A stretch of DNA of 64,000 nt from Variovorax paradoxus (GTDB lineage Bacteria > Pseudomonadota > Gammaproteobacteria > Burkholderiales > Burkholderiaceae_C): contig NZ_JAGGNV010000014.1 in the NCBI RefSeq assembly GCF_018614955.1, positions 226,499-290,498 on the forward strand, written 5' to 3'. The notes beneath the pieces were generated by a model that saw only the letters and a program-made list of their open reading frames with translations, ran no database searches and was not told the DNA's origin. Below, piece after piece: positions 1 through 8,556 of the stretch. Every line of letters starts with the position of its first letter. Position 1 is the stretch's first letter. Position numbers and translations under genes: made by a program.

Positions 1-1212
1 TTCCGTGGTGGCGCCTGGACGAATCTCACCGGCGGCATGGGCTGCAGTGTCGAAATGATTGCCCGCGGGCAGCACCAGCGCGAAGTTGCGCCCTTTGCTG
101 CGTTCGCGCCCGATCAAGCTGTCGAGGGCGCGCTCGAACAGGCTGGAGCCGTCATGGGGCCCGCCTGTCGCACCAAAGCTCAGGTTCACCACCACCTGGG
201 CAGAGTCGTCCACCTTGGACAGCGCGTACTTCAATGCATCGAGCACATGCTTGGCGAGCCCTCCGCCCGATGTGTCCAGCGCCGTGGAGGGAGGGAGCTG
301 CACCATGATGATGTTCGTATCGTCGGCACCCGCACTGTCGAGCTTGCCGCCCATGTGACGCGGGGAGAGCGGTCCTGCGGCCAAGTCGGCGACATGCGTA
401 CCGTGTGCCGAGGCATGGCGCACGCGGTCGTAGCCGAGCTTTCGATAGGCGTCGGCTTCGGACTGAGCATTCGGTGCTTCTGCGATCAACTCGTCGATCA
501 TGGCGGCTGCAAGTTCGCGTCCGTAGGAGAAGCCGGGCACTTCCCGCCACCTCGTCGAGCTGAAGCTGCTCTCGGCTTTCGACGTGCCGAGGTCGAGCTC
601 CTTCATTTCTCCATCATGGAACACGGCGACGCGCAACGGATCCTGATCCCAAAAGTACCGAACCCTCGTCGAGTTGCCGTCGGCCTTTCTGAAGGCGCAA
701 TTCAAGAAGGCCAAGCCGTCGTCGATGACGACCATGACCTTGCCCTTCAACCGCCCGCTCTCGGGGCTCTCGACGGCGGACGATGCATCCTGTGCCGCGC
801 CGATGAACGAAGCCTCCGGGGGAAACCATCGCTCGCGGTCCGGCTCCCCGGGCGCATTGCGCGCCGTGGAGTACTCGACGCGCACGCCCTTGAGCTTGCC
901 TTGTGCTCTCCATCGGCTCACGTCGTCGAGGCGGGCGGAAACGCTGTAGATCTTGTTGTCGTCTGCGCCATCGGCGATCTCGTGAAAGACAACGCCTGCG
1001 TACTCGGCAATAAAGCGGTTGTCGAAGGACGGCTGAAGGGCGTTCTTCAATTTCTCGCTGCATTCGATGATCAATTGAATCGACCTTGAGGGCCGCCTCC
1101 TGCCGCCCGCGGGACCGGCCTTGCTCCTTGCGGGGGCGGAACCCGTCAGCAAGGCCCATTCCATGTACAAGTCCGCGGTTTCTACCGGGAAGCCTGGGTT
1201 GTGTTCGGCCAT
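1..1212 (-). CDS. S8 (subtilisin-like) serine protease, C-terminus beyond window
   Basis: The reading frame is open for 404 codons from ATG at 1212 to the window edge, so the C-terminal part with the catalytic Ser is not visible. The start has a good ribosome site (GGAGACAGGC just before ATG). Visible subtilase marks are the Asp motif VVIDDGLAF (Asp164), the His motif HGTHVAD (His270), the stretch VVNLSFG, and the oxyanion-type Asn in PAGNHF (Asn385). The last residue of the His motif is Asp rather than the usual Gly. The Asp-to-His spacing of 106 residues is long for the family and implies an insertion. About 160 residues precede the catalytic core, and I see no signal peptide, so the protein may be cytoplasmic. 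It is the third gene of an operon, 28 bp after the haloperoxidase-like gene. The substrate is unknown. The family call is secure; activity cannot be judged without the Ser. Confidence 0.85.
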   Translation of the reverse strand, partial: MAEHNPGFPVETADLYMEWALLTGSAPARSKAGPAGGRRRPSRSIQLIIECSEKLKNALQPSFDNRFIAEYAGVVFHEIADGADDNKIYSVSARLDDVSRWRAQGKLKGVRVEYSTARNAPGEPDRERWFPPEASFIGAAQDASSAVESPESGRLKGKVMVVIDDGLAFLNCAFRKADGNSTRVRYFWDQDPLRVAVFHDGEMKELDLGTSKAESSFSSTRWREVPGFSYGRELAAAMIDELIAEAPNAQSEADAYRKLGYDRVRHASAHGTHVADLAAGPLSPRHMGGKLDSAGADDTNIIMVQLPPSTALDTSGGGLAKHVLDALKYALSKVDDSAQVVVNLSFGATGGPHDGSSLFERALDSLIGRERSKGRNFALVLPAGNHFDTAAHAAGEIRPGATTE

Positions 1213-1240
1213 GCCTGTCTCCGTGCGCCCACCGGGGGGC

Positions 1241-2365
1241 TCAATAAGACTTCTCCTTCCGCGCTTTCATCCACAGCCAGGCGAGCATGTCGGACTTCTT
1301 GACCGAGACCTTCGGGGCGTGCGCGGCAGGAGTGATTGCCGGTACATCGCAAAGAACGATGCCTTCGTCGGTGGCGCAGGACACTGCGGTTGCCGATTCG
1401 CCCAGTGCATCGCCGTTGCACGTCAGGCAATCCAGTTCGATTGCCGCGCCAGGGTCGCCCGCTCGCGCAGCAAAGTATTCGGCCAAGCGTTGGCCGAGGA
1501 ACTGTCCGGCGGCACTGTCGACGGGGAAGTGCAACCCCGCCACCTCGCGGTTCTCGGCGATGCGCAGTGCCAGTGTGTGGAGCCGTTCGTTCTGGCCTGG
1601 CACGCCGGGGCGCAGGCGGGCCATCATGGCGGCGAAGAAGAGCGACTCGGTCGCGTGTCCGCTCGGCCAGGCAAAGTAAGCGGGCGTCTGAATCGGCGGC
1701 TGCATATCGACAGTCCAGGCGGCCGGGCGGGGGCAGGCGAACTCGTGCTTGAAGCGCTGAATCAACAGCATCGTCACATGCAGGAGAACAAGGCTCAGTT
1801 CAATGGTGTGGCGATTTCGCTCAGGATGGAGATTGCAGACGCTTGCCCAATAAGCGAACTGGGGTGTGACCTGCGTCATGATCTCTGCGATCCGGTCGGC
1901 ACGATCCGCACGGCGCTCGAGCACTGCGCTGACCTGCTTCCTGAACACCTCCTTGTCGGGCCGCGTCAGGGTGATCAGGGGGATCTGCCCGTACTTCAGG
2001 GTTGCACTGACAGCTGAGCCCACCACTGTGCTTTCGATGTTCAGATCGCCGAGGCACTCTTGAGTCAGCAAGTGAAAGCGGGTTTGTGCGTCGTTGAGCG
2101 CCAGATGGTCGACATCCGGCCCCTCGGGGTACTCGGAGGGCTCGACAGGGTCGATCTGGCCGGCTGGAGATACGTACTGTCGGCTGATCTCCAATGCGGT
2201 GTTGAGCATCGGATTGGCCATGGCGCCCGAGTAGCCCGCAAAGGTATTCGCCGGGGTTGTGAGATTCATGCCGGTCATTCCCGTCATGCCTGTCATGCCA
2301 GTCATCCCGGTCATCCCGGTCATGCCCGTGAGGCTGGACATGTTGGCGGTGCTGAACTTGTTCAT
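1241..2365 (-). CDS. Vanadium haloperoxidase / PAP2-type phosphatase-like protein
   Basis: This 374-residue protein has the three-part active site shared by vanadium haloperoxidases and PAP2 phosphatases: KHEFACPRP (K-x6-RP) near residue 203, WPSGHATES near 232, and NREVAGLHFPVD near 277. These residues bind vanadate or phosphate. Sequence alone cannot tell halide oxidation from phosphoesterase activity, though the soluble character (no membrane helices, no signal peptide) resembles haloperoxidases more than membrane PAP2 enzymes. Start ATG at 2365 is chosen because AGGAGCAGACC precedes it; a longer frame upstream runs back into the cyclase gene and is Arg-rich noise. The N-terminus carries seven tandem Thr-Gly-Met units. 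The gene begins 17 bp after the cyclase stop and ends 28 bp before the protease start, so the three are probably co-transcribed. Confidence 0.85.
   Translation of the reverse strand: MNKFSTANMSSLTGMTGMTGMTGMTGMTGMTGMNLTTPANTFAGYSGAMANPMLNTALEISRQYVSPAGQIDPVEPSEYPEGPDVDHLALNDAQTRFHLLTQECLGDLNIESTVVGSAVSATLKYGQIPLITLTRPDKEVFRKQVSAVLERRADRADRIAEIMTQVTPQFAYWASVCNLHPERNRHTIELSLVLLHVTMLLIQRFKHEFACPRPAAWTVDMQPPIQTPAYFAWPSGHATESLFFAAMMARLRPGVPGQNERLHTLALRIAENREVAGLHFPVDSAAGQFLGQRLAEYFAARAGDPGAAIELDCLTCNGDALGESATAVSCATDEGIVLCDVPAITPAAHAPKVSVKKSDMLAWLWMKARKEKSY
2267..2329 (-). repeat. Seven 9-bp units encoding (Thr-Gly-Met)7
   Basis: Seven consecutive 9-nt units lie in frame near the start of the haloperoxidase-like gene. 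On the coding strand they read ACG/ACC/ACT/ACA, then GGC/GGG/GGA, then ATG. The Thr and Gly codons differ at third positions while the amino acids are fixed, so the peptide repeat looks maintained rather than freshly slipped. Confidence 0.9.
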
Positions 2366-2381
2366 GGCGGTCTGCTCCTGG

Positions 2382-4187
2382 TTAATTTTGCGGAATGCCG
2401 GCGCTGCGCATGCTTTCCACGATGTCCTGCAACTGAGGTGAACTGGCCATGGGCGAGCGGGCGACGAACTGCTCGATCGTGAAGTTCGGCTCGATCTCCA
2501 GCAGCGCAGTCGCAACCTCGCGCGCACGAGCCTCGCGTCCCATCATCACGCTCGCGGCAATGAGCGTCTTGTACGTCGAGGCATGCAGGCGCTGGGAGCG
2601 AAGCGAGCGTTCCGCCAGCTCCGCGGACTTGGCAAACTCGCCTGCCGACAGGTAAGCCGTGGCCGCCAGTGATTCGTAGTAGTAGCGTGCAGGATGCAGC
2701 GGCGATAGCAGCAGGGCACGGTCCGCTGCCTGCTTGGCCTGCTCGCCGAGGCCTCGCCACGCATTCAGTGTTGCCATGAACAGCCAGGCCAGCGCTTCGT
2801 TCGGGTTCTCGGCGATTGCGATCCGGTATGCGCGCTCGGCTGCATCGAAGTCCTTGAGCAGGTAGCCCTCGATCTGTCCCCTGATGGTCATGGCCAGCGA
2901 CAGCGACGGGTCGCTCTCGAATGCGCGTTCGACCTCGAACATCGCGCGCTTCGCCTCTTGCTGCGGGTCCGCGAGCCAGCCTTGCGACACGCCGATCGCA
3001 TACCACTGCCCAAGCCAGGCCCTCGGTGCACCGAAACGTGGCCGTCGCTCGGTCAAGTGCTCGAGCAATTCCCTGGATCGGGCGAAGTCGGTGCGCGACT
3101 GCCGGTGCATGAGCGCAATCCCTCCGACCAGGAGCGCATAGTCGTCGAGGGCGGCTGGGGGTTGGTTGCGCGCGTGTCCGATGTGCGATTGGAGAATGGC
3201 GCTGTAGGTACCTTCAGCCATCATCGCAGCCAGTTCGCTCTCTGCATCGAACAGGTCGCTCAGGGCCGTCGTGCGACGGCCGGCCCAAAGGACCGACCCA
3301 TCGCGGAGGTCCGTCAGCGTCGCAGCCACGAACAAGTGGATGCCGTTCACGTGGAATGTGCCGGTGAGAGCGTACCGGGCGCCCAGGCCCCTTTCGATCA
3401 TGCCGCGGTCGACGACGCGACCTTTGAAGGCGGCACACGAAAGGCGCGACAGGACATGTAGATCCGTGCGCGCGAGCTGGTGGATGACGGCGTCGCAGAT
3501 GAGGTCGCCTACAACCGCGTGTTTCGGATCTTCGCCGTGGGCTTCGAAGGGCAGCACGGCAATGACCTGTCGGTCCGAGGCCGGTTCGGCAACCGGGCCG
3601 GGCAGCGCTTCGTCCTTGCAGGAATGCATGCGATACACCCGCACCGTTTGCTCCACATGCTTCAGATAGCACTCGCCCAGGTCCTCGATGTCGACGTCGA
3701 GACCGTCGACCAGCTCCTCACGTGCCTCGACAGTCATCGCTGTCTGGTTCGGACCGGCCAAGGTGGCAACCCGGGCCGCCAGATTGACCCCCTTGCCGTA
3801 GATATCGAGGCCGTCGACGTACACGTCGGCGGCATGCAGGCCCGCGCGCAGCGCCATCGTCCGGCCCGCGCCGATCGGCTCGTTGTGCTCGGACATGTAG
3901 GCATGCATGGCGCGCGCGGCGGCGGCAGCATTGCGCACCGATTCGAACTCCACCATCAGCCCATCGCCAAGACTCTTCACTAAACGTCCCTCATGGGCAG
4001 GCAGGACGAGCTGATTCACATGCGCGAGAAATGCTTGCCAGCGCGCGATGACGCCCAGTTCGTCTGCCTGCATCAGGCTCACCGACTCCACGAGGTCAAC
4101 CACCAGCACGACTTTGCGGTGGCGTTGCAGGCTGAACCCGGGATCGTCGAAAGACGGCATCTTCTTGTTACCCGATGACAAGGTCAT
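2382..4187 (-). CDS. Class III adenylate cyclase with TolB-like and TPR regions
   Basis: Residues about 25-185 form a class III nucleotide cyclase domain that keeps every key residue: metal-binding Asp31 (VVDLVES) and Asp75 (KSLGDG), purine-selecting Lys71 and Asp128, and the transition-state pair Asn135 and Arg139 (GKGVNLAAR). Lys/Asp at the purine positions predicts ATP as substrate and cAMP as product. Residues about 205-330 resemble the TolB-like segment often fused to such cyclases, and about 340-590 hold TPR-type helical repeats for protein contacts. No membrane segment is visible. The start is uncertain: ATG at 4187 is used; GTG at 4211 or ATG at 4160 are possible, and none has an ideally spaced ribosome site. 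It is the first gene of the operon with the haloperoxidase-like and protease genes, which suggests that cAMP made by it, or its TPR domain, is linked to them. Confidence 0.85.
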   Translation of the reverse strand: MTLSSGNKKMPSFDDPGFSLQRHRKVVLVVDLVESVSLMQADELGVIARWQAFLAHVNQLVLPAHEGRLVKSLGDGLMVEFESVRNAAAAARAMHAYMSEHNEPIGAGRTMALRAGLHAADVYVDGLDIYGKGVNLAARVATLAGPNQTAMTVEAREELVDGLDVDIEDLGECYLKHVEQTVRVYRMHSCKDEALPGPVAEPASDRQVIAVLPFEAHGEDPKHAVVGDLICDAVIHQLARTDLHVLSRLSCAAFKGRVVDRGMIERGLGARYALTGTFHVNGIHLFVAATLTDLRDGSVLWAGRRTTALSDLFDAESELAAMMAEGTYSAILQSHIGHARNQPPAALDDYALLVGGIALMHRQSRTDFARSRELLEHLTERRPRFGAPRAWLGQWYAIGVSQGWLADPQQEAKRAMFEVERAFESDPSLSLAMTIRGQIEGYLLKDFDAAERAYRIAIAENPNEALAWLFMATLNAWRGLGEQAKQAADRALLLSPLHPARYYYESLAATAYLSAGEFAKSAELAERSLRSQRLHASTYKTLIAASVMMGREARAREVATALLEIEPNFTIEQFVARSPMASSPQLQDIVESMRSAGIPQN

Positions 4188-4326
4188 CCCCTCGTGGGTG
4201 GAGAAACACACGGCAAAGCGTGTAAGCCATTTGTGTCACATCGAAAGCCAAATGTCTATGGCTCTGAGGACCTGTTTACGAGTTGATCCCGAATACCTAT
4301 CGGGAGGAGAGGGCCGCGACTCGCGC

Positions 4327-4767
4327 TCAACGCACCCCGCCGTTGCTGAGCGTCGCGACCGTCCGCCCACTCGCATCCAGCAAAGAAAGCTTCGAGCGCC
4401 CCTGCAGCCTGTAGCTCGCCGTGGCCTGCAGCGCCGCGAAGAACTGGGTCTCGTTGATGGTGCTCGCCTCGTTGGGGCAGGCCGTGCGGGTCGCACCCAA
4501 TTGGCGCATCCTGAGCGTGCTGCCGCTGCGCTCGTAAGTGCCCGACACGCGGTTGCAGCCGCCCGAACCGCTGACCCGCCCGCTATTGCGGTCGAACTGG
4601 ATCTGGGCGTTGCGCCGCGGATCGCTGCTCGGTTCGATCAGCTCGTTGCCGAGCTGCTCGAGCTGCCAGACCGGCCCTTCGATCGGCTCATCGAGACTGA
4701 TGCCGCTGCCGCAACCGGCGGCGAGCGCGGATGCGAGCAATGCAGTCGTGAAGAACAAGGAACGCAT
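4327..4767 (-). CDS. META-domain (HslJ-like) lipoprotein
   Basis: This 146-residue protein starts with a lipoprotein signal peptide: a short basic start, a hydrophobic run, and the lipobox LAAGC near residue 22. It is therefore expected to be lipid-anchored in the cell envelope. The rest matches the META/HslJ fold: a central [12 protein letters not shown] segment and a following ATRTACPNE segment are typical of the family. The role of META proteins is poorly defined; HslJ is linked to heat shock and novobiocin resistance in E. coli. ATG at 4767 is chosen because the signal peptide begins there and AAAGGGA precedes it; the longer frame to 4860 lacks sense. The gene stands alone, 115-140 bp upstream of the cyclase operon on the same strand. 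Confidence 0.82.
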   Translation of the reverse strand: MRSLFFTTALLASALAAGCGSGISLDEPIEGPVWQLEQLGNELIEPSSDPRRNAQIQFDRNSGRVSGSGGCNRVSGTYERSGSTLRMRQLGATRTACPNEASTINETQFFAALQATASYRLQGRSKLSLLDASGRTVATLSNGGVR

Positions 4768-4866
4768 GGCCGGATTTCCCTTTGGCAACAAATTGAAACT
4801 CGCCAATCGTATGCGAGGGTGCTCGGCGCGCCAACGCCACCCGGCCGCTGGCCTAGGCACCCGCCT

Positions 4867-5787
4867 TCAGCTCAGCACCACGCTGCTCAGGCGGCGCCGG
4901 TAGCTCGCCACGGTCGGATCGTCCGGCGGGATCTGGCCGTCCGCCACCTTGGGCTTGGGCGGCTCGATGATGTCCAGGATCGCGACATAGGTCTTGCGGG
5001 CCAGCTCTTCGTTCCAGCCCTTGTCGCGCATCAGGATGTCGAGCAGCTCGTCCATCGCGTCGGTCCATCGCTGCGCGCTCATCAGAAGACGCGCACGGTC
5101 GAAGCGGGCTTCGAAGTCGCGCTTGTTGGCCGCGATGCGGGCCTCGGCGTCGGCGAGGGTCGGTGCCGCACCGGTGGCCGGCGCTGCGAAGTCGATCGCG
5201 TCGATCCAGCGTTGGAGTGCGTCGAAGCGACGCACGGGCGAAGTCTTGGCAATCACGGGGGCGAACGCGACCTTGGCATCGTCGACGCGGTCCTGTTGCA
5301 GCAGCAGCTTGATGTAGTCGAAGCGTGCGTCGTCGTTGGCCGGGTCGGTCGCGAGCGCGTGCTGCAGACGCTCGAGCGCACCTTCGGTATCGCCTTCGGC
5401 CAGCGCTTCCTGCGCCGCATCTTCCTGTTCTGCGGCCGCGGCCTCGTCGGCGCCCGGCACATGCTTGTCGAGGAAGCTGCGGATCTGGTCGGCAGGAATC
5501 GCGCCGACGAAGCCGTCGACCGGCTGGCCGCCCTTGAACATCACGCAGAAGGGAATGCTGCGCACGCCGAACATCTGGCTCAGCTGCTGCGAGATCTGCG
5601 GCACCTTGTCGGCATCGAGTTTGGCCAGCGTGAAGCGGCCGCCATACTCGAGTTCGAGTTTTTCGAGCACCGGGCCGAGCTGTTTGCACGGCCCGCACCA
5701 CTCGGCCCAGATGTCGAGCAGCACCGGCGTGGTCATCGAGCCGTCGATCAGCTCGGTCTGGAAATTTTCGAGGGTGATGTCGATCAT
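4867..5787 (-). CDS. cnoX: CnoX/YbbN-type thioredoxin with TPR tail
   Basis: The 306-residue protein has an N-terminal thioredoxin domain (residues about 1-110) with the intact active site [10 protein letters not shown], then an acidic linker rich in Ala and Glu, then two TPR-like blocks to the end. This layout is that of CnoX (YbbN), which protects proteins from oxidation and hands them to GroEL or DnaK. E. coli CnoX has lost the redox CGPC motif; this one keeps it, so it may act as an oxidoreductase as well as a holdase. ATG at 5787 begins the thioredoxin fold directly. The gene diverges from purE with only 36 bp between the two starts, so their promoters must overlap or lie inside coding sequence. 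Confidence 0.88.
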   Translation of the reverse strand: MIDITLENFQTELIDGSMTTPVLLDIWAEWCGPCKQLGPVLEKLELEYGGRFTLAKLDADKVPQISQQLSQMFGVRSIPFCVMFKGGQPVDGFVGAIPADQIRSFLDKHVPGADEAAAAEQEDAAQEALAEGDTEGALERLQHALATDPANDDARFDYIKLLLQQDRVDDAKVAFAPVIAKTSPVRRFDALQRWIDAIDFAAPATGAAPTLADAEARIAANKRDFEARFDRARLLMSAQRWTDAMDELLDILMRDKGWNEELARKTYVAILDIIEPPKPKVADGQIPPDDPTVASYRRRLSSVVLS

Positions 5788-5810
5788 CGCGGAAACCTGG
5801 GGGTGAAACG

Positions 5811-5816
5811 TAAAAT
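5811..5816 (+). promoter_or_regulatory. Possible -10 element of purE, seven bases from the ATG
   Basis: TAAAAT lies seven bases before the purE ATG and no Shine-Dalgarno sequence sits between. If used, transcription would begin at or next to the start codon. No convincing -35 is seen. Confidence 0.3.
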
Positions 5817-5823
5817 TGAAACC

Positions 5824-6366
5824 ATGAAGCAAGCAATTCAGGTCGGTGTGGTGATGGGCTCGAACTCCGACTGGGAGACGATGCGCAACGCGGTCGAGAT
5901 TCTCCAGCAATTCGGCATCGCCCATGAGGCGCGGGTGGTCTCCGCCCACCGCATGCCCGACGAATTGTTCGCTTATGCCGAAAACGCGGCGCCGCGCGGC
6001 CTGGCGGCCATCATCGCCGGCGCCGGCGGGGCGGCGCACCTGCCCGGCATGCTGGCGGCCAAGACCACGGTGCCCGTGCTCGGCGTGCCGGTCGCGAGCC
6101 GGCATCTGCAGGGCGTGGATTCGCTCTACAGCATCGTGCAAATGCCCAAGGGCGTGCCGGTCGCGACCTTTGCCATCGGCAACGCCGGGGCGGCCAACGC
6201 GGCGCTGTTCGCGGTCGCGATGCTGGCCGTGGCCGATCCGGCGCTGCGCGAGCGGCTCGACGCCTTCCGCGCGCAGCAGACCGAGGCAGCCCGATCGATG
6301 GCCCTGCCGCCGGTCGACTCGCCGGCGGTATCACCGTTTTCGCCCCAGGGCGGAGGCGCCCTGTGA
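5824..6366 (+). CDS. purE: N5-carboxyaminoimidazole ribonucleotide mutase
   Basis: PurE moves the carboxyl group of N5-CAIR to give CAIR in purine synthesis, directly after PurK. The 180-residue protein shows the class I signature: GSNSDWETM near the start (substrate phosphate binding), [10 protein letters not shown] with the conserved His, and [14 protein letters not shown]. It is slightly longer than the usual 160-170 residues because of a Pro/Ser/Gly-rich tail. Its last codons overlap the purK start by four bases (GTGA), so the two are translationally coupled. The ATG at 5824 has no ribosome site nearby. Confidence 0.96.
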   Translation: MKQAIQVGVVMGSNSDWETMRNAVEILQQFGIAHEARVVSAHRMPDELFAYAENAAPRGLAAIIAGAGGAAHLPGMLAAKTTVPVLGVPVASRHLQGVDSLYSIVQMPKGVPVATFAIGNAGAANAALFAVAMLAVADPALRERLDAFRAQQTEAARSMALPPVDSPAVSPFSPQGGGAL

Positions 6367-7553
6367 GCGCGATCCTGCCGGGCGCCACGCTCGGCGTGCT
6401 CGGCGGCGGGCAGCTCGGCCGCATGTTCGTGCACGCGGCGCAGCGCATGGGCTACTTCACGGCGGTGCTCGACCCCGATGCCGACAGCCCCGCAGGGCGC
6501 GTGAGCCACCACCACATCCACACCGACTACACCGATGTCGACGGCCTCGCGCGGCTCGCGGGCCTGGCCGATGCCATCACGACCGAATTCGAGAACGTGC
6601 CGGCGCCCTCGCTGGAACATCTCTCGGTCGCGCGTCCGGTATGGCCGGCGGCGACCTCGGTGGCCATCGCGCAGGACCGCATCCGCGAGAAGAGCCACTT
6701 CGTCGGCTGCGGCGTGGACTGCGCGCCCTACGCGATCATCGAGTCGGCCGAGCACATGGCCGTGCCGCCGAACCTGCTGCCCGGCATTCTCAAGACCGCG
6801 CGGCTCGGCTACGACGGCAAGGGGCAGCAGCGCGTCGGCACGCGCGAGGAACTCGCAGCCGCCTGGAACGCGATGGGCGGCGTGCCCTGCGTGCTCGAAA
6901 AGCTGCTGCCGCTGGACTTCGAGTGCTCGGTGATCGTCGCCCGCGGCGAAGATGGCCAGGTGGTGCACTTCCCGCCGCAGCGCAACCTGCACCGCGACGG
7001 CATCCTCGCGGTGACCGAGGTGCATGCCGGCAACATGGCAGAAGCGCAGGCGCGGCGCGCCGTCGATGCGGCCGTCGCCATCGCGGAGGGCCTGGGCTAT
7101 GTCGGCGTGCTGTGCGTCGAGTTCTTCGTCCTGGCCGACGGCGCGCTGGTGGTCAACGAGATGGCGCCGCGCCCGCACAACAGCGGCCACTGGACCATCG
7201 AGGCCTGCGACATCTCGCAGTTCGAGCTGCAGGTGCGCACCCTCGCCGGCCTGCCGCTGAACGCGCCGCGCCAGCACAGCCCCGCGCTCATGCTGAACCT
7301 GCTGGGCGACCTGTGGTTTGCCGATGCCGAGGCCTCGGGCGGACCCAGGTCGTCGGAGACGGCGGTCGAGCCCCGCTGGGCCGATGTGCTCGCGCTGCCG
7401 GGAACGCATCTCCATCTCTACGGCAAGACCGAGGCGCGCCGCGGCCGCAAGATGGGCCATCTCACGATCACGGGCGAGAGCATCGACACGGTTCGCAGCA
7501 CCGCCGATTTCGCGGCTGCGCTGCTCGGACTGCCGATCCCGCTTTCCGAATGA
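6363..7553 (+). CDS. purK: N5-carboxyaminoimidazole ribonucleotide synthase
   Basis: PurK is an ATP-grasp enzyme that joins bicarbonate to AIR using ATP, feeding PurE. The 396-residue protein begins with the Rossmann-like [13 protein letters not shown], and has ATP-grasp features such as [22 protein letters not shown] and the metal-binding stretch [16 protein letters not shown]. The start is GTG at 6363 overlapping the purE stop. The gene ends in an ATGA overlap with the next gene, so purE, purK and the tsaC/sua5 gene form one coupled unit. Confidence 0.96.
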   Translation: MSAILPGATLGVLGGGQLGRMFVHAAQRMGYFTAVLDPDADSPAGRVSHHHIHTDYTDVDGLARLAGLADAITTEFENVPAPSLEHLSVARPVWPAATSVAIAQDRIREKSHFVGCGVDCAPYAIIESAEHMAVPPNLLPGILKTARLGYDGKGQQRVGTREELAAAWNAMGGVPCVLEKLLPLDFECSVIVARGEDGQVVHFPPQRNLHRDGILAVTEVHAGNMAEAQARRAVDAAVAIAEGLGYVGVLCVEFFVLADGALVVNEMAPRPHNSGHWTIEACDISQFELQVRTLAGLPLNAPRQHSPALMLNLLGDLWFADAEASGGPRSSETAVEPRWADVLALPGTHLHLYGKTEARRGRKMGHLTITGESIDTVRSTADFAAALLGLPIPLSE

Positions 7554-8551
7554 TCCGCGACGGCCGGTCGCCCGCTGCCATCGACGAGGCCGTGCGCGTG
7601 CTGCGCGCCGGCGGCCTGGTCGCCTTCCCGACCGAAACGGTCTACGGCCTGGGCGCCGATGCGACCAGCGACGCGGCCGTGGCCGGCATCTTCAAGGCCA
7701 AGGGCCGGCCCAGCAACCATCCGCTGATCGTCCACGTGGCGGCCGGCGTCAAGGGCACCGAAGCGCTGTCGCGCTTCGCGCAGCCGCTGCCGCCTTTCGC
7801 CCAGAAACTCGTGCTCGCCTTCTGGCCGGGCCCCCTGACCCTGATCGTCACGCGCCAGCCCGGCGTGGCGGCGGCAGCGGCCGGCGGCGAGGACACCATC
7901 GGCCTGCGCTGTCCCGCCCACCCGGTGGCGCAGGCGCTGCTCGCGGCCTGCGCCGAGCACGGCGTGCCGGGCGTGGCGGGGCCGAGCGCGAACCGCTTCG
8001 GACGCGTGAGCCCAACCACCGCGCAACATGTGCAGCAGGAGTTCGGCGGCGAGCTGCTGGTGATCGACGGCGGGCCCTGCGAGGTGGGCATCGAATCGAC
8101 CATCGTCGACTGCAGCCGCGGCGCGCCGGTGCTGTTGCGCCCGGGCGCGATCACGCGCACGCAGATCGAGGCGGCTTGCGGCGAGGCCTTGCGCGACAAG
8201 CACGAACTGGCAGCGCCCGACCCGCGCGCCTCGGGCACGCTCGAGGCCCACTACGCGCCGAGCGCCAAGCTGCGCCTGATGGATGCGAAGGCCATGCAGG
8301 CCGGCCTCGACGTGCTCGGCGCCAATGCCGCCCACATCGCGGTCTGGTCGCGCAGCGCGCTCAAGAGCCGTTCGCAGCACATCCTGCAGCGCCGCATGCC
8401 CGACGATGCCGCCGCCGCCGCCCAGCAGCTCTTCGCGGTGCTGCGCGCCTTCGACGCCGAGGGCGTCAAGCTGATCTGGGTCGAGATGCCGCCGGCCGGT
8501 CCCGAATGGGAAGGCGTGCGCGACCGCTTGCAGCGTGCCGCTGCGGCCTGA
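7550..8551 (+). CDS. tsaC: Threonylcarbamoyl-AMP synthase (Sua5 type)
   Basis: This enzyme makes threonylcarbamoyl-AMP from Thr, bicarbonate and ATP, the first step of t6A37 tRNA modification. The 333-residue length marks the longer Sua5 type: a YrdC catalytic domain (residues about 1-205, with VAFPTETVYGLGADA, KGRPSNHPLIVH and the PSANRFGRVSPT motif) followed by a SUA5 C-terminal domain (about 235-333, opening with the linker ASGTLEAHYAP). ATG at 7550 overlaps the purK stop by four bases. A second t6A gene, tsaB, lies 4 kb downstream. The purEK-sua5 order seems common in this group, from general knowledge. Confidence 0.93.
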   Translation: MIRDGRSPAAIDEAVRVLRAGGLVAFPTETVYGLGADATSDAAVAGIFKAKGRPSNHPLIVHVAAGVKGTEALSRFAQPLPPFAQKLVLAFWPGPLTLIVTRQPGVAAAAAGGEDTIGLRCPAHPVAQALLAACAEHGVPGVAGPSANRFGRVSPTTAQHVQQEFGGELLVIDGGPCEVGIESTIVDCSRGAPVLLRPGAITRTQIEAACGEALRDKHELAAPDPRASGTLEAHYAPSAKLRLMDAKAMQAGLDVLGANAAHIAVWSRSALKSRSQHILQRRMPDDAAAAAQQLFAVLRAFDAEGVKLIWVEMPPAGPEWEGVRDRLQRAAAA

Positions 8552-8556
8552 GCGCG

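Noticed and set aside
37..1089. Long plus-strand open frame of 350 codons at the window start
   Set aside because: It is antisense to the subtilase, whose minus frame has clear Asp, His and Asn motifs and a ribosome site.
2267..2329. Short tandem repeat as a CRISPR or mobile element remnant
   Set aside because: Units are 9 bases, contiguous and in frame, with no spacers.
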